Below, in pieces: positions 24,822-35,534 of a stretch of 64,000 nucleotides of DNA. Below the pieces are notes generated by a model that saw only the letters and a program-made list of their open reading frames with translations, was not told the DNA's origin and did not search any database. The DNA is from Stenogyne calaminthoides. Its lineage: Eukaryota; Streptophyta; Magnoliopsida; Lamiales; Lamiaceae. The number at the start of each line of letters is the position of its first letter. The first letter of the stretch is position 1. The stretch is from the NCBI GenBank assembly GCA_037126765.1, contig JBBCBC010000017.1, forward strand, positions 27,643,916 through 27,707,915, written 5' to 3'. A program made the translations under genes and the position numbers.

Positions 24822-24925
24822 AAAAAAAAAAAAAAAGAAACAAAATTACTGATTTTTTGCTACATGAGAGGGAGTTGAACCCAGTATCTATAGGCTTGAG
24901 AAAAAGGAGTTCAACAGCTAGGCTA
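24822..24925 (-). repeat. tRNA-derived SINE-like segment
   Basis: On the minus strand an A-box-like tagcctagctg (about 24917-24927) and a B-box-like gggttcaactccc (about 24875-24887) stand about 30 bases apart, as in a tRNA gene or tRNA-derived SINE. Past the B box, about 30 bases on, is a T-rich run (the (A)17 at 24820-24836 on the plus strand). The predicted cloverleaf is poor, so this is not a functional tRNA gene. SINE identity is inferred from the boxes alone. Confidence 0.45.
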
Positions 24926-25209
24926 CAAGTTGTTATTAAAAAACATTCGACATAATAAGAATAAGAAGGAGATGCGCGACCCATTTTTTAAAATGGAGGT
25001 GCACCCTAGTGCACAGGAGACCCACTCTTAACCAATATAATTAATAAATTAGTCTCCCCGAATAAAATAAAAAGTTCAATTAAAATAATTTAAATTATTT
25101 ATTAGTAGATCTACGAAAAGTAATGTAATTAAAAAATATTCAAATATTAGTAAGTTATATTTGTTTAAGTAATTGATAATGTATTACTAATAATATTAAT
25201 AATTAACAT

Positions 25210-25442
25210 TTAAAATTCGTACATAGCTCGGGTGAAATACTTGTTGAATAATAGAAACTGAAGTATGTTCTAAAGGATTATGCCATAATTTAAAAGATGA
25301 TTTATCCACTCTAGAAAATAAAGCAACAATAGATGCAAGTGTTCAATTGTTCCAAAACATATAAACCATCCCTACATTGGCCCCTTGTTAGTGTCTTCTT
25401 TGTTGCCCATTTCTGAATGACAAATAGATCATTGGAAAATAA
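25210..25442 (-). pseudogene. Copia G pre-integrase fragment
   Basis: Minus-strand residues NDLFVIQKWATKKTL, RGQCRDGLYVLEQ and, in a shifted frame, LWHNPLEHTSVSIIQQVF match the GAG-pre-integrase segment of Copia polyproteins. Excising solo LTR H with one TSD copy joins this frame to the segment at 29215 (DVIF then SNDLFVIQ) without a gap. Nothing of integrase proper is seen further left, so the element is truncated near 25210. Confidence 0.75.
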
Positions 25443-26339
25443 TGTCACATCCTTCCTGATTTTACGAAGGCTTTTGAAGACTATTTTAAAAAGTAATTTA
25501 TTCAAGAACTTCAAAATTGACTTAGAAGACATACTTGATCTTAAAACATTACGTATTTAAAGATTTTAAACGACTTCTGATGAATAACATAGGTAAAAAG
25601 AGATTTACACAAATGCTTAAATATACATTAAGATAAGTCAAGCAATCGTAAAAATTTATATAAAAAATTGCAGCGGAAGTAAATAGCAAAAGCACTAGCG
25701 ATTAAGAAACTTAAACTCTTACTCGAAAATAACATAATTTATTTTAAAGGTAAACATAATTTTATTAAACAAAGGAGATTTGACTTTTATAAATAAAAAC
25801 ACTTTCAATTTCAAAAGCTAATTATTTGAACATAAACTAAACATGAATCGATTTTCAAATGAACTCAATTACTATTGAAATACAACATGAAATAACCATT
25901 TAGGCGATCCATCAGCCCTCCATTGCGCTCCTTCTTATTCTGTAAAATGTTAATGAGAAACGTGTCTCTGGTGGGATTCCCTCCCTTTATCATAGTTAAA
26001 TATCACACACAAATAAAATTATCAACTCACATAACATGCATATATAACGGGTTACAGATCTTTCCCATCATAGACCATATTAGTCAATCTGTATAAGGTG
26101 GGTTTGCCCCCAAGGATCATTTCCATCCTAGACCGTAGTCCCCGCAAGTTACAACGATCTTTTTCATATGAAGTAACCAAATAATCAATGTGATATGTCA
26201 ACTTAAAATCATATAACAAACAACAATAAAATTCACATGGACATCTAAAAGTGACATGAATACAAATGATGCAATGACCAATAACTAAAAACTTAAATAA
26301 AAATGAAAAATGTATAGCAATAAGTACACAGGTCGTACC

Positions 26340-27955
26340 AAAGGTCGGAGCCCCACTAAAAAATTTGCTAGGGTAAAACTCCTCTTGGGGCAAAACCCAT
26401 AGTCAAGGGAAAAAGGAAAACTCCCCTAAAAGAAGGAATTACGCCACAAAGGAATTACGCCGCAACATGGAAGTAATCCTTATTCATATCAGCATATAAC
26501 TTAGGGTTTAAATTTTTTGTAGTCCTGTAACTTTACTTCGTTTTGAAATTGGTCCCGATTGTTTTGACTTTTTGATTTTGGTCCTGTAAGTTATCAATTT
26601 TTTTTGAAATTGGTCCTTTAACCTGTTGTAGCAGGTCATCAAACGGGTATTTGTCACCTGTGTAATTATTTTGTTTTTTTCTTTAATTTCGAAATGCCAC
26701 CTAAATTTTTTTAATCCAAATAATTTGTGTTGAGATTTTTTTTCGTATATTTTTAAGAAGGGGGAGTGGTTTTCTGCGTTTATTGATTTAGACACAGTAA
26801 ATCGACCTGATTCGCTTTGTCTTTTAATATACAAATTATTTTAAACCCGACCTAAAACCTGACCAAAATTATTAGGATTAAAAAAGTTAAAGTGGTGCTT
26901 CGAAATTAAAGAGAAAAATAAAATAATTACATATGTGGTGTTTACCTGCTTGATACCCTGCTGCAGCAGGTGAAAATGACCAATTTCAAAATTTTAGAAA
27001 ATTTACAGGACCAAAATAAAAAAGTCAAAAACAATCGGGACCAATTTCAAAACGATACAAAATTACAGGACTACAAAAAATTTAATCCCTATAACTTATC
27101 ACAAATAAAGTCGGGACATCCCCCGATCCAAACATTATGACTATGTAATTTAGCCAACAAATCAGCAATTGAATTGCCCTCTCGAAAAATATGAGAAACA
27201 GTCAAAGTAATAGAAGACTGAATTACTGCAAATTTAGACCAACAAGCTCGAATGTGCCATGGGATATCACGACCTCGACTACGAGGAACCTTCACAGCCA
27301 ACTCGGAATCAGACTCCACCCAAACATTATACCATCCATGGGAATGTGCAAAAATAATACCATGCAAAGCAGCTAGAATCTCTGTATCAATGGCCAATCC
27401 CCGCCCAAAGGCATCGAAAAGGCCGCAACAAAGTGTTCCCGGGAATTTCGAACAACACACTTCGCATACATAACACCATGAACAACACTCCAATCCACAT
27501 TCAACTTATAACATCGGAGGCTGCCACCAAATAGTGAGAGTGGGTTTAGGAATACGAGGCACAACAGGGATCCGAATATGATTAAATCGTCAATACCATG
27601 CATCGTCCCAAGATGAAAAGCCTGCACCTCTTGACTGTGGTACTACGCATTTGGGGAATGAAGGTCCCCCATAACCAAGGCATACCAAGTAGAGAAGGAC
27701 GTAACATATCATATGCCTGACGGGAAGTCAACTCACCATTGATAGAACTAGGCCAAACTCTCTAATCATGATCATGAATATGAGTACGCAAAATCTCAAT
27801 GACAATATCGAGGTGGCTGGTAATAAAGCCACTAGTGAAGTACCAAGTACCGTCGATAAAATAATCACCCACAGTGCAATCAAGGACTTCCCGAAGGTCT
27901 GAAGGAAGGCCCAGTCTATCTGCAATAGAAAACCCCAACCAATTATCTGTCCAGA
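26340..27955 (-). pseudogene. LINE (L1-type) remnant: RT C-terminal tail and RNase H
   Basis: Minus strand from 27955 reads FWTDNWLGFSIADRLGLPS, the zinc-knuckle-side tail typical of plant non-LTR retrotransposon polyproteins, broken by stops. At 27089-27493 a 134-residue frame holds an RNase H fold of the RVT_3 type: AIDTEILAALHGI, WVESDSELAV, WHIRACWSKF and VSHIFREGNSIADLLAKL. The GNxxAD signature near its end carries a predicted catalytic Asp. Endonuclease and RT core are missing. A MITE interrupts the last codons; the frame continues past it (DKLYADMNKDYFHVAA, then stop). Confidence 0.85.
26504..27089. mobile_element. Mutator-type MITE with about 220-bp terminal inverted repeats
   Basis: 586 bp flanked by a perfect 9-bp TSD tataactta (26495-26503 and 27090-27098). 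The arms begin ggg[t/a]ttaaattttttgtagtcctgtaa and pair over more than 200 bp each (26504-26725 with about 26868-27089). That makes nearly the whole element a foldback. The right arm contains the palindrome cctgctgcagcagg (26959-26972). It inserted in the LINE RNase H tail and supplied the premature stop of that frame. It has no coding capacity. Confidence 0.9.
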
Positions 27956-28060
27956 ATATAACCTTAAATCCTCATCACCTAAAATGATTAAATAATAATT
28001 TTTTAGAAGTTTATTAATGATAATAACACTAAAATTAATAATGTAAATCTAATAGAATAA

Positions 28061-28378
28061 GTGAAAGAATTATGTCTTATCTAAAAGTTTGAACTTATAG
28101 AGAAGTGTGGAATTAATTCTTTTGTATATAATTCCCTTATAATCTCCCTCTTGTGGGTTGGGTTGTTCTCTAGACTGTCAAGTCCATTGGGAGGAAACGG
28201 AGGCTCAACAAGTGTATCATTTAATGTGGGTAGAGTTATTTTCCTGTTAGCAGGGTTTGAACCCAGGACGTGAACATGAGTCTGAAGGTTCTGATACCAT
28301 GAAAGAATTTTGTCTGATCTAAATGTCCAAACTTGTTGAGAGGTATGAAATTAATTCTTTTGTATATAGTTCCCTATT
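28061..28378. repeat. About 80-bp imperfect direct repeats flanking a 160-bp segment
   Basis: The stretch agaattatgtcttatctaaaag...ctttgtatataattccc (28066-28138) recurs as agaattttgtctgatctaaatg...tttgtatatagttccc (28303-28374). The segment between contains ggtttgaaccc (28256-28266), a B-box-like word on the minus strand, near gttctgataccatg. It could be a tRNA-related SINE with a duplicated flank, but I cannot show an A box. Confidence 0.55.
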
Positions 28379-29214
28379 AATAAAAAATTGAATGGAGGTA
28401 TTGGAAACAAGATTTGGTGATTGCACCCTTTTTAAAATTGAAGGAAAAGGGTAATAGGTCTTTAGAAAATTGAAAGTTACCCATGAAAAGAATTAAAAAC
28501 TTTATAATAATTTGGAACGTTCCTCTCTAAACCAAATAATTTGAGTTCTACGAAATAATTTGACAAAAAGGAGTTATGGTATATTTCAAAATCAATAATA
28601 GAGAAAGATGGATGTTCTCAGGACTTATTTAAGATTTCTACTTTGCCACAAAAAGACTTGGTATATTAAATTAATAAAAACATAATGAAATAATATAAAA
28701 TTCACTAAATAAGAACAAAGCATATAAATATAGATCTCAATATTGAGTTTAGCAAGAGAAGAAAGGAGAAAACGTTACAACATCGACAAGAAGAAAGGAG
28801 ACTTGACCTCTTTAATTTAGTCCAGAGAAAAAATTTCAATTTACCGTGAAATTATTTTTCTGTGTTTTGATTTGTGAAAAGGACCAAGTTTATGAGTGAG
28901 GAACGATGAATATTTCAATTGAGAAAATCTTGGAATAACAATTATTAGAAATCTCCCACATTTGAAATAGATCTTCTAATTTTGAATTCTTAAAGATAAC
29001 TAAAAAGAGAAACTTGTGGAAAAATATTTAGGAAAAGCGCCAAAATAAATATTCATATATATACATGCTTAAATATATATCTTCTCATATCTATACGTAC
29101 ATATAGTAAATATATCGTTTATAAGATATTGAGAGATAAGAGTAATCTATAATTTTGAAAAACACGTGAAATTTTAATATTTCAAATAGCTAACTTTAAT
29201 TTTAGGGGTGTTAT

Positions 29215-29870
29215 AAATATTACGTCAATAGGAAAATATGTTGTCAATTTACTAATAAATAACAAATTTTTAGTTATATGAGGAACAACCAAGACGTCCA
29301 AAAGGTGCAAATTATTATTATCGTAACGAGAGCCTAAATGAGAGATGGAGAGCGCATCATTATTACCAACGATGATGCAACCATTACGTACCATTATATA
29401 CCTATATTAGGTTTATTATATGTACCTATATTAGGTTTATTATGGTTGCGAGACTAGGAAGAGTGGCCGGACTGCTTTGATCCGCTAGAAGGACCGCGAC
29501 CTCCAGTGGGTTTGTCCGCATAAAAGGCAGAAGGTGCATTCATCTCATACGTTCAGAAAAATTGAGATGGGGAAGGAGAGTCATACAGACATCGGTGAAC
29601 GAGCAACCATGTAAGAACCAATGCCCCTTATTAGTGTCCGGCCGACTTCGGATGTCCAATGGTAGCCAATTGATCGCATGAACCTTTGAATGCACGACCG
29701 TACTAAATCGAGGATGAACCACGCTTGAGAAGATATAGTTCATCATGGTTGAAGGTCGCTTCAAGGGCAAGCCACGCATCCCTGGCTTGATTTTAGAGCG
29801 TATATATTTGCAAAGGTTTTGATTTTTCAGGGAACGGACGAGCGCTTCGAACCGGGAGCATTCCTAGCAC
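29215..29870 (-). pseudogene. Copia G gag C-terminal and protease-region fragment
   Basis: Minus-strand frames read ARDAWLALEATFNHDELYLL (gag UBN2-type), GHWFLHGCSFTDVCMTLL, a Gly/Ser-rich linker with ADKPTGGRGPSSG, then LLDVLVVPHITKNLLFISKL. The last is the segment following the protease in small-LTR (Ale/RE1-like) Copia elements. Several stops and a frameshift are present. Solo LTRs H and I bound it on both sides. Confidence 0.8.
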
Positions 29871-30411
29871 TGTAACAAAATACTTAATTAAGGTTTGATC
29901 ATAAAATATTTAATAATAATATATAATTTCAATATAAAGAAAGGAAATTAAATATTATCAACGAATTAGAATTTTCGATATAAAAATCGAAAATCTGATG
30001 AATAATAAATACGACGACTGAAAATCTAATTCGTCTAACTAAATTAGAATTTTTAAAGAACTTAAGGAAAAATTGAATATTTATTACATAATTAAGTTTA
30101 ATAATTTTCGTCTCAGAACGTGACAAATTAATTACTAAAATATCTAAACAATTATTTCTAATAAAGTTGTAAATTTTAATTAGCGAAATTGCGAACTTAT
30201 AATATAGATATGGAGTGGGGTTAATATCGAGTAGTAATAAACATCACACTAAGTAAAATATCTTCTACAAATCGGTTTTAGCCACACAAAAGCATTAGAT
30301 TAACCACCGCCACATTCTTATGTTACTGTTACTGTGCAAATAAATCTTTAACTCAAAGAAATTAATTAAAACAAAGAACTTCTCATTCCAGGAGGTAACG
30401 ATCAATCCTCC

Positions 30412-30424
30412 TTCTATAAATAGC
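30412..30424 (+). promoter_or_regulatory. Predicted TATA box of LTR I
   Basis: ttctataaatagc lies 540 bp into the LTR, followed by a CA-rich, leader-like stretch (30440-30610). Its position fits a U3/R boundary. The ORFs of 70-76 residues here overlap on opposite strands and are not supported. Confidence 0.5.
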
Positions 30425-32327
30425 ATCCATCCCACTCCATCCATTGATAATTTTCACTCAAAGTACTGAAACGCTGCAGAAATTCATCCACACCATTATC
30501 AAACTCACCACCATCGTTCATCATCACCATCGTAAAAAATACACCATCATCGTCGAACCCATCATCATCTGTTCCAGCCCCTGTTTTGTTCTTCCTCAAA
30601 TCCAAAGAATCAATCAACAATTTCAGAGTTTTCCCTCCATCCATGAGTATCTTTGAGGTAAGAATTGAAATCCATTAAAACTTTTACTCTTGTTTTCATG
30701 AAGTTTTGCTTACTTCCAACTCTCTTCCTTAAAATCAAAGCCAAGATCATCTTCCCCAAGCTGTTAAGAAACGGAGCCGTTCAAACCTGCTAACAGAAAC
30801 AGAGGAGAAGGACAACAGAGGTAACCTCCGAACAAAATTCGAACTTAGTGCTTGTATGATCTTCGGTGTAGTATTTCGGCATTTGAACGTGTTGGAAACT
30901 GCAAATTTAGAACTCGTACGTGTTGTTTGAAGTGTAGACTTCATGCTCGTGTTTTTGGTTTTTCAAAATTGTACCGTTATGCTGCCGAAATTTACGTTAA
31001 AAAATGTCAAGTTGTAACGTCAAAACTGTTTCCGACGGATTTTCGGCTACGCTGTCGAGTACTCTGTTGTACTGGAAATTTGTGTTTTAAAACACCTTCG
31101 TGCTCTCTTATATGTGTAGTACATAATCGTAGTTCGGTATTCAATTTTGGTGTCGTTACGCTACTCATTTTTACGCTCAAACAGGGTCGCTCAAAACTGG
31201 AATTTCGGGAAAAAACTGCTACTCGAAATTCCTATCTACAACTTTAAAAATTCATATCTCGAGTTCTAGAAATCACTTTGAGATGAAGCTAATGGCAAGT
31301 TAAAATTCATCGAGTCTACTGTATTCGTATAAAATCTCCTAAGTTTTCATCGGGTAGAATCAAAGTTATGATTTATTTCGAAAAGTGTGATGTGCTGGAA
31401 AAACTCTGTAATTTTAGTGTGGGTGAGGTAACTTCACTCGTCTATACCTTTCTGATAAAAACTCCTTTTGAACTGAGACAAAAAGGATTATATTCTCTAC
31501 ATACTTTAGTTTGTAAATATGAAAATTTGAGTCATTTCGTTTATTTAATAAAAAGTTATGTACGTTTTAAAAGTAAGACAAAAACTGGGAGTTTTCTTTG
31601 AGCAAGGAATTGGTTTCAAATACCTTAATTTCATGACACTTTTAACCAACTTCCATTCGTTATTTTTCAACGATTTTTCTTTCCAGTAAAGTTTAGATTA
31701 CAAGCTTTAAAAGCCCTAAAGTTTCGTCTCGATCGGATTAGCAAATCAACGGGAAACAACTCGCAAAAATGGAAGAAATTCACACAGTTTTGGGATACTA
31801 ACTTTTCGAAAAATGTCAAAACTAAATACTGAAACTTTTAAAAGATTATTGGATAGTATTATGATTATTTGGATAATTTCTCTTTCACGAATGTTATGTG
31901 CTTTATATTTTTCTTTTATACCACAAACTTTAAGTCCTTTAAGATCTATTTCGAGAAATAAATTTAGGACATTCATTAATAAAATTCAATAGCCGTTTAA
32001 AGTAAAAGTTCGACAAAAACTCACGAGTAAGGAAATCTAAAGAATGGGGTTTAACGTCATCGATAAACTTACGAATAATTTACTTAAATCAAAAGTAATT
32101 AATGACGAGAACATGAAAATATTGTGATAGGGGAAGTGCTGATCGAATCAAAGTCGGACGATCACCGTCACGCTCAAACTCTCAAACCGGTTTCAAAGTT
32201 TGTAACTTTTCTTAAAAGTTAATAAGGTGAGTGACACTATCTGTATTGCAGTGGTTAATGTTACAGGGATTGTTGGTGTATCCTATTATGACTATTTTAA
32301 TATGAACAAAAGAAAATATGTATGTTT

Positions 32328-32646
32328 GGCGTATGGGTTTGCGTGGCATTTATGCCAGCGTCCCTCGAACTATTTGGCGTATGGGTGTACGTGGCATTTA
32401 TGCTAGCGTCCCTCGAACTATTTGGCGTATGGGTTAACGTGACAATCAAATGCTAGCGTCCCTCGAAACGAAAATATATTAAGGCGTATGGGTTAACGTG
32501 GCAATCAAATGCTAACGTCCCTCGAAACGAAAGTATATTTTGGCGTATGGGTTAATGTGACAATCATATGCTAGCGTCCCTCGAAACAAAAGTATGTTTT
32601 AATGTGTATGGCTTAACGTGGCAATCAAATGCTAGTGTCCCTCAAA
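32328..32646 (+). repeat. Tandem repeat, 6 copies of 48-62 bp, in LTR I
   Basis: Each unit has ggcgtatgggtt[t/a]acgtggc...tgctagcgtccctcga. The first two spacings are about 48 bp and the later ones about 60 bp because of an added cgaaantatatt segment. The repeats sit about 530 bp before the LTR end. Confidence 0.9.
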
Positions 32647-33177
32647 ATGACTATGAAATATGAATAATGAATTATGAGATACAAATACTATAAGCATACT
32701 GCCAATATGAGTAATAGCAAACAGGTTACCCACTGAGATTTTTATCTCACCCCCCCACAGTTTGATATTTTCAGGATAGGATCGAGAGAGGGCTGGAGCT
32801 GCAAGTAGACATGGAGTTTCCCATATTATCAAGCTATCACTAATAATACTATGAAGTTTCCCTTTAAACTATGATGTACATCTTTTAGAAATTGTTGAAC
32901 TACCTTTCAAGTGCTAAAATATGAATGATTCATTTTTATAAGATCGTTAAAGTTATAACTTTACCTTAATTCTCTTAAGAGTGTTCTCCATGCTTTAATC
33001 TCATTGATGTTCAAGCTTTTATACTTTCCGCTGCAAAATGATATTTATGTTAGTTTATACATTATTGTTTTATTTTTAAATAAAATTTTAGGTTCAGATT
33101 TTATGGTTACTTAAGTGGCGAACCAAATCTAGAGTGTTTAAGCCACAAAGGCTTCATTCTGGAAACAGGGCGTTACA

Positions 33178-33480
33178 CCTCCGCCGCAGATTCCTTGGGT
33201 GAGGGAGGCGAGGAGAAGACTGTAAGCGCGATGATGGCGCTTGCGCAAAGAGGCGAGTCCTGGGTTCGAAACGTCCGCGTGAGCGGCATCATTGACTATC
33301 GTTGAGGGGTCAACCGTTGTTTCATCGACAAACTGAATTAGATCGCCTAACTCGAGCATAGGTTCAGTTTTTACACGTTAGAAAAGGTAGTTTTAAGAGG
33401 TGGGTTTGATATTGATCAAATAAAAAGAGTGGTGAGCAATGCATAATCGCTGGAGGCAGAGGCGGAGGAAGCCATTGGAG
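33178..33480 (-). pseudogene. Copia G gag N-terminal fragment
   Basis: On the minus strand an ATG near 33472 reads MASSASASSDYALLT and then hits a frameshift. A second frame (33138-33359) gives LIQFVDETTV, NPGLASLRKRHHRAYSLLLA and SLTQ. This is the usual N-terminal gag pattern of small Copia elements (FVDGT...NPAxxxWxxxDxxLLSLLxSSLTEE). LTR I breaks it at 33177. Confidence 0.72.
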
Positions 33481-33578
33481 AAAAGAGGAAGACGATGGGG
33501 AGATGAAGAAGAGAATGATGGCCGCTCAGATCAGTGTTTAGGGAAAATAGGGTTTTCTATTGTTTTCTGTTGATACCA

Positions 33579-33881
33579 TGTAAACAATATTATTTTTTCA
33601 GCATTATTTTTTCAGCGTTAATAATTGGTGAGCGATTTCCACTATTTATAATTATAGTACAACAAATTTACAAGGAAATAGGATCACTATTCAATCCACA
33701 AAATATTTTCATTAATTAAAAAATATTCAAATTGATTTACTTTTATCTAATATAAGGATATTCTTGATGTCTCTAGAATATTCCCTATTATTATGTAGGA
33801 CATCGATCTCATACAAGTTTTTGTCTTAAGAGATAATTCATCAAGATTATTCTTCAAAAATCATTTCTGACAGAAATGACA
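33579..33881 (-). repeat. 5-prime LTR of Copia G with adjacent PBS
   Basis: 303 bp, tgtaaacaat to aaatgaca on the plus strand. On the minus strand it starts TGTCATTTCTG and ends GTTTACA, followed directly by TGGTATCAAC (33569-33578), a Met-tRNA-type primer site. The TATA-like ttataaatag lies near 33641-33651 (minus). LTR size and gag wording fit the Ale/RE1-like group. No 3-prime LTR is visible to the left, so the element is truncated. Confidence 0.75.
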
Positions 33882-34574
33882 CTTGTGTGCACCAATTGTA
33901 CCATGCAATTGGTGCAATTTTAGACCTAATTTAAATTAAATTTCGGCCCATACCTTACAGGGTCAAACTAACTTCCAAATTTAAAAAATTACAAACAGGT
34001 TAACGCGAACGCGTAGAAGAAAAGACACACGCGGTCGTGAAGAATCACGTGAAGAAATTCGATTCAAGAAATAGAAAAATGCAAAAAAAGCTTGAGCAAT
34101 TTGATTTGAAAAATAAGTTGAGTAATTCGATTTGAAACACAATCAAACGCGAAAAATAGGTAACAATTCAATTGAAAACAAAATCAAACGCGAAATCATT
34201 CAGGAAAAAATCGATTCGAGAAATAGAAAACGCGAAAAATAGGTTGAACAATTCAATTGGAAACAGATCAAACACGAAATCATTCAGGATTTAAGGTTTA
34301 ATTATGTAACATGGTTGTAATAGGTGTATATGAACTCTGAAAATGATGATAAATGGATTGAAGAAAGTAATAACATTCATTGGGCCGCAAACTGGGTGTT
34401 GTCCCATTATTTATTAAATTAATCATGTTAAAATAATTAACAAAAAATTATATCATATATTATGTTGGGAACAATATGTAAATAAACAGCTTTGATCAAA
34501 ATCAGATGGTGGGTTTATTTGTACCATATGTTAATGTATGAATGTTTTATGCAGGTGTCGACTTTATGGAAATC
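33882..34574. other. Non-coding flank with degenerate A-rich repeats
   Basis: Between Copia G and the CACTA element. At 34060-34290 a motif pair (cgattnngaaatagaaaa and caattnaattgaaaacanaatcaaacgcgaaa) recurs four to five times imperfectly. No ORF or known element end is recognisable. Confidence 0.5.
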
Positions 34575-34577
34575 CAC

Positions 34578-34850
34578 AACTAATACACATTTGGGCTTGT
34601 ATAGCTGTGAAAAATGACCTTGGAGAGCGGTTATAACCGCACTCCAAGTAACAACTGTCCAAGCTTGGACAACTGATAAAAAACCGCTGTCCAAGAAATC
34701 GCACTTGGACAGCGGTTTTCAACCGCTTTGCAAGAGTGCGCTTGGACAGCGGTTATCAACCGTTGTCTAACTTATTTTTTTTTTAATTTCGTTTATTATG
34801 TTACATAGACAGCGGTTATTAACCGTTGTCCAATATCTTTTTTTTTTAAT
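34578..34850. repeat. CACTA left terminus with subterminal inverted-pair repeats
   Basis: After the TIR come four to five motifs of the form ttggacagcggtt-N4-aaccgctgtccaa (34617-34835), each a small hairpin. In CACTA elements such subterminal repeats bind the transposase-partner protein. The same motif is present at the right end, mostly with acaacggtt. Confidence 0.85.
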
Positions 34851-35130
34851 TATTAATTTATATTTTAAAAATCCTATAATAAAACTATAAACCAAAAATT
34901 ATATATACGTCCAATACCATAAACCATAAACCAAAAATCCTATAATAAAACCATAAATCAAAACTTATACCACATATATATCCAAAACATCAAATAAATT
35001 AATAAACATACACATCATGAAATAAATAAACATACAATCATAAACATACGTCAAATACACCAAAAACATGAAATATATATCATCACAAATATATAATTTA
35101 ATTACATGCTACCAAAATTTCAAACAACGT

Positions 35131-35430
35131 TCACTCAATATCATATGAATATAAGAATCGATTGTAAAGGTACCCCGTCCAATCATTTTTCCATTTCTCC
35201 AGTCTTTTCTTAGAGTAAGAATTGAGCTCACGTTCATAGACAAACTGCAAACAACGAATCAATCAATATATTATGAATTTTTATTCAATCAATAATAATT
35301 TAAATAAATCGATAAATTGACTTACATTGAGAGGAATGTTCGTTAGAGAAACGCGAATTATATCTTCAATAGAGCAACACACAAAATGTCCACAATGTTC
35401 ATTATCTCGTTGCCTCGGAACCTGTTGATC
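35131..35430 (-). pseudogene. C-terminal part of a Ulp1-like (C48) cysteine protease gene
   Basis: Minus-strand exon 35430-35326 reads QVPRQRDNEHCGHFVCCSIE. The Q...D..HCG.FVC pattern is the oxyanion Gln and catalytic Cys end of a Ulp1/SENP C48 peptidase. It stops at a consensus donor (gtaag, 35325-35321). An acceptor (ttgcag, 35250-35245) joins in phase to a last exon 35244-35131 (FVYERELNSYSKKRLEKWKN and on to a TGA). The catalytic His and Asp should lie upstream; I do not find them between 35430 and 35535. Ulp1-like genes are known passengers of plant CACTA and Mutator elements. Confidence 0.68.
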
Positions 35431-35534
35431 CAGTTCACTTTATTTAATAAAGCAAAAGAAACAACATTTAATATAGCAGAAGAAACAACATTCAATAAAG
35501 TCGTACATTTCTTTTTAGCACTTGTTTTTCTTTT

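Larger units (their letters stand above)
23789..25027. mobile_element. Mutator-like non-autonomous element, 1239 bp
   Basis: Flanked by a perfect 9-bp TSD ttaaccaat (23780-23788 and 25028-25036), the size typical of Mutator-superfamily insertions. The ends are imperfect inverted repeats of about 28 bp: left ggcaaggtctc...cttggtgcac, and the right end reverse-complements to gagtgggtctcc...agggtgcac. There is no transposase. The interior holds a tandem duplication, a minisatellite and a tRNA-like segment, annotated separately. Confidence 0.72.
25443..29214 (-). mobile_element. Gypsy-type (Tekay/Del-like) solo LTR H carrying nested insertions
   Basis: On the plus strand it begins tgtcacatcc and ends ggggtgttata. 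Read on the minus strand it starts tataacacccc and ends ggatgtgaca, the ends expected of chromovirus LTRs with one mutated base. Flanks aataa and aatat are a 4/5 TSD. Removing it restores the Copia G reading frame, which is the main evidence for its limits. The 25443-26050 part has a ttccgctgcaa element (minus) also seen near the end of LTR I. The class assignment is inference; the insertion itself is well supported. Confidence 0.68.
29871..33177 (+). mobile_element. Gypsy-type (Tekay/Del-like) solo LTR I inserted in Copia G gag
   Basis: Starts TGTAACAAAATAC and ends GGGCGTTACA, complementary ends typical of chromovirus LTRs. It is 3307 bp long and has a TATA box, a tandem-repeat block and a ttccgctgc element near the 3-prime end (33028), in the order seen in LTR H read on its own strand. 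I see no internal domain, so it is a solo LTR. Copia G gag resumes across it (LTQ/ESAAEV then LGMLP). The flanks agcac and cctcc are not a TSD; a small deletion or inter-element recombination could explain that. Confidence 0.65.

Noticed and set aside
24870..24930. Possible tRNA gene
   Set aside because: A and B boxes are present but stems do not pair well and the end lacks a proper acceptor; treated as a SINE-like relic.
32328..32646. CRISPR-like or centromeric satellite array
   Set aside because: Only six imperfect units confined to one LTR, with no unique spacers.
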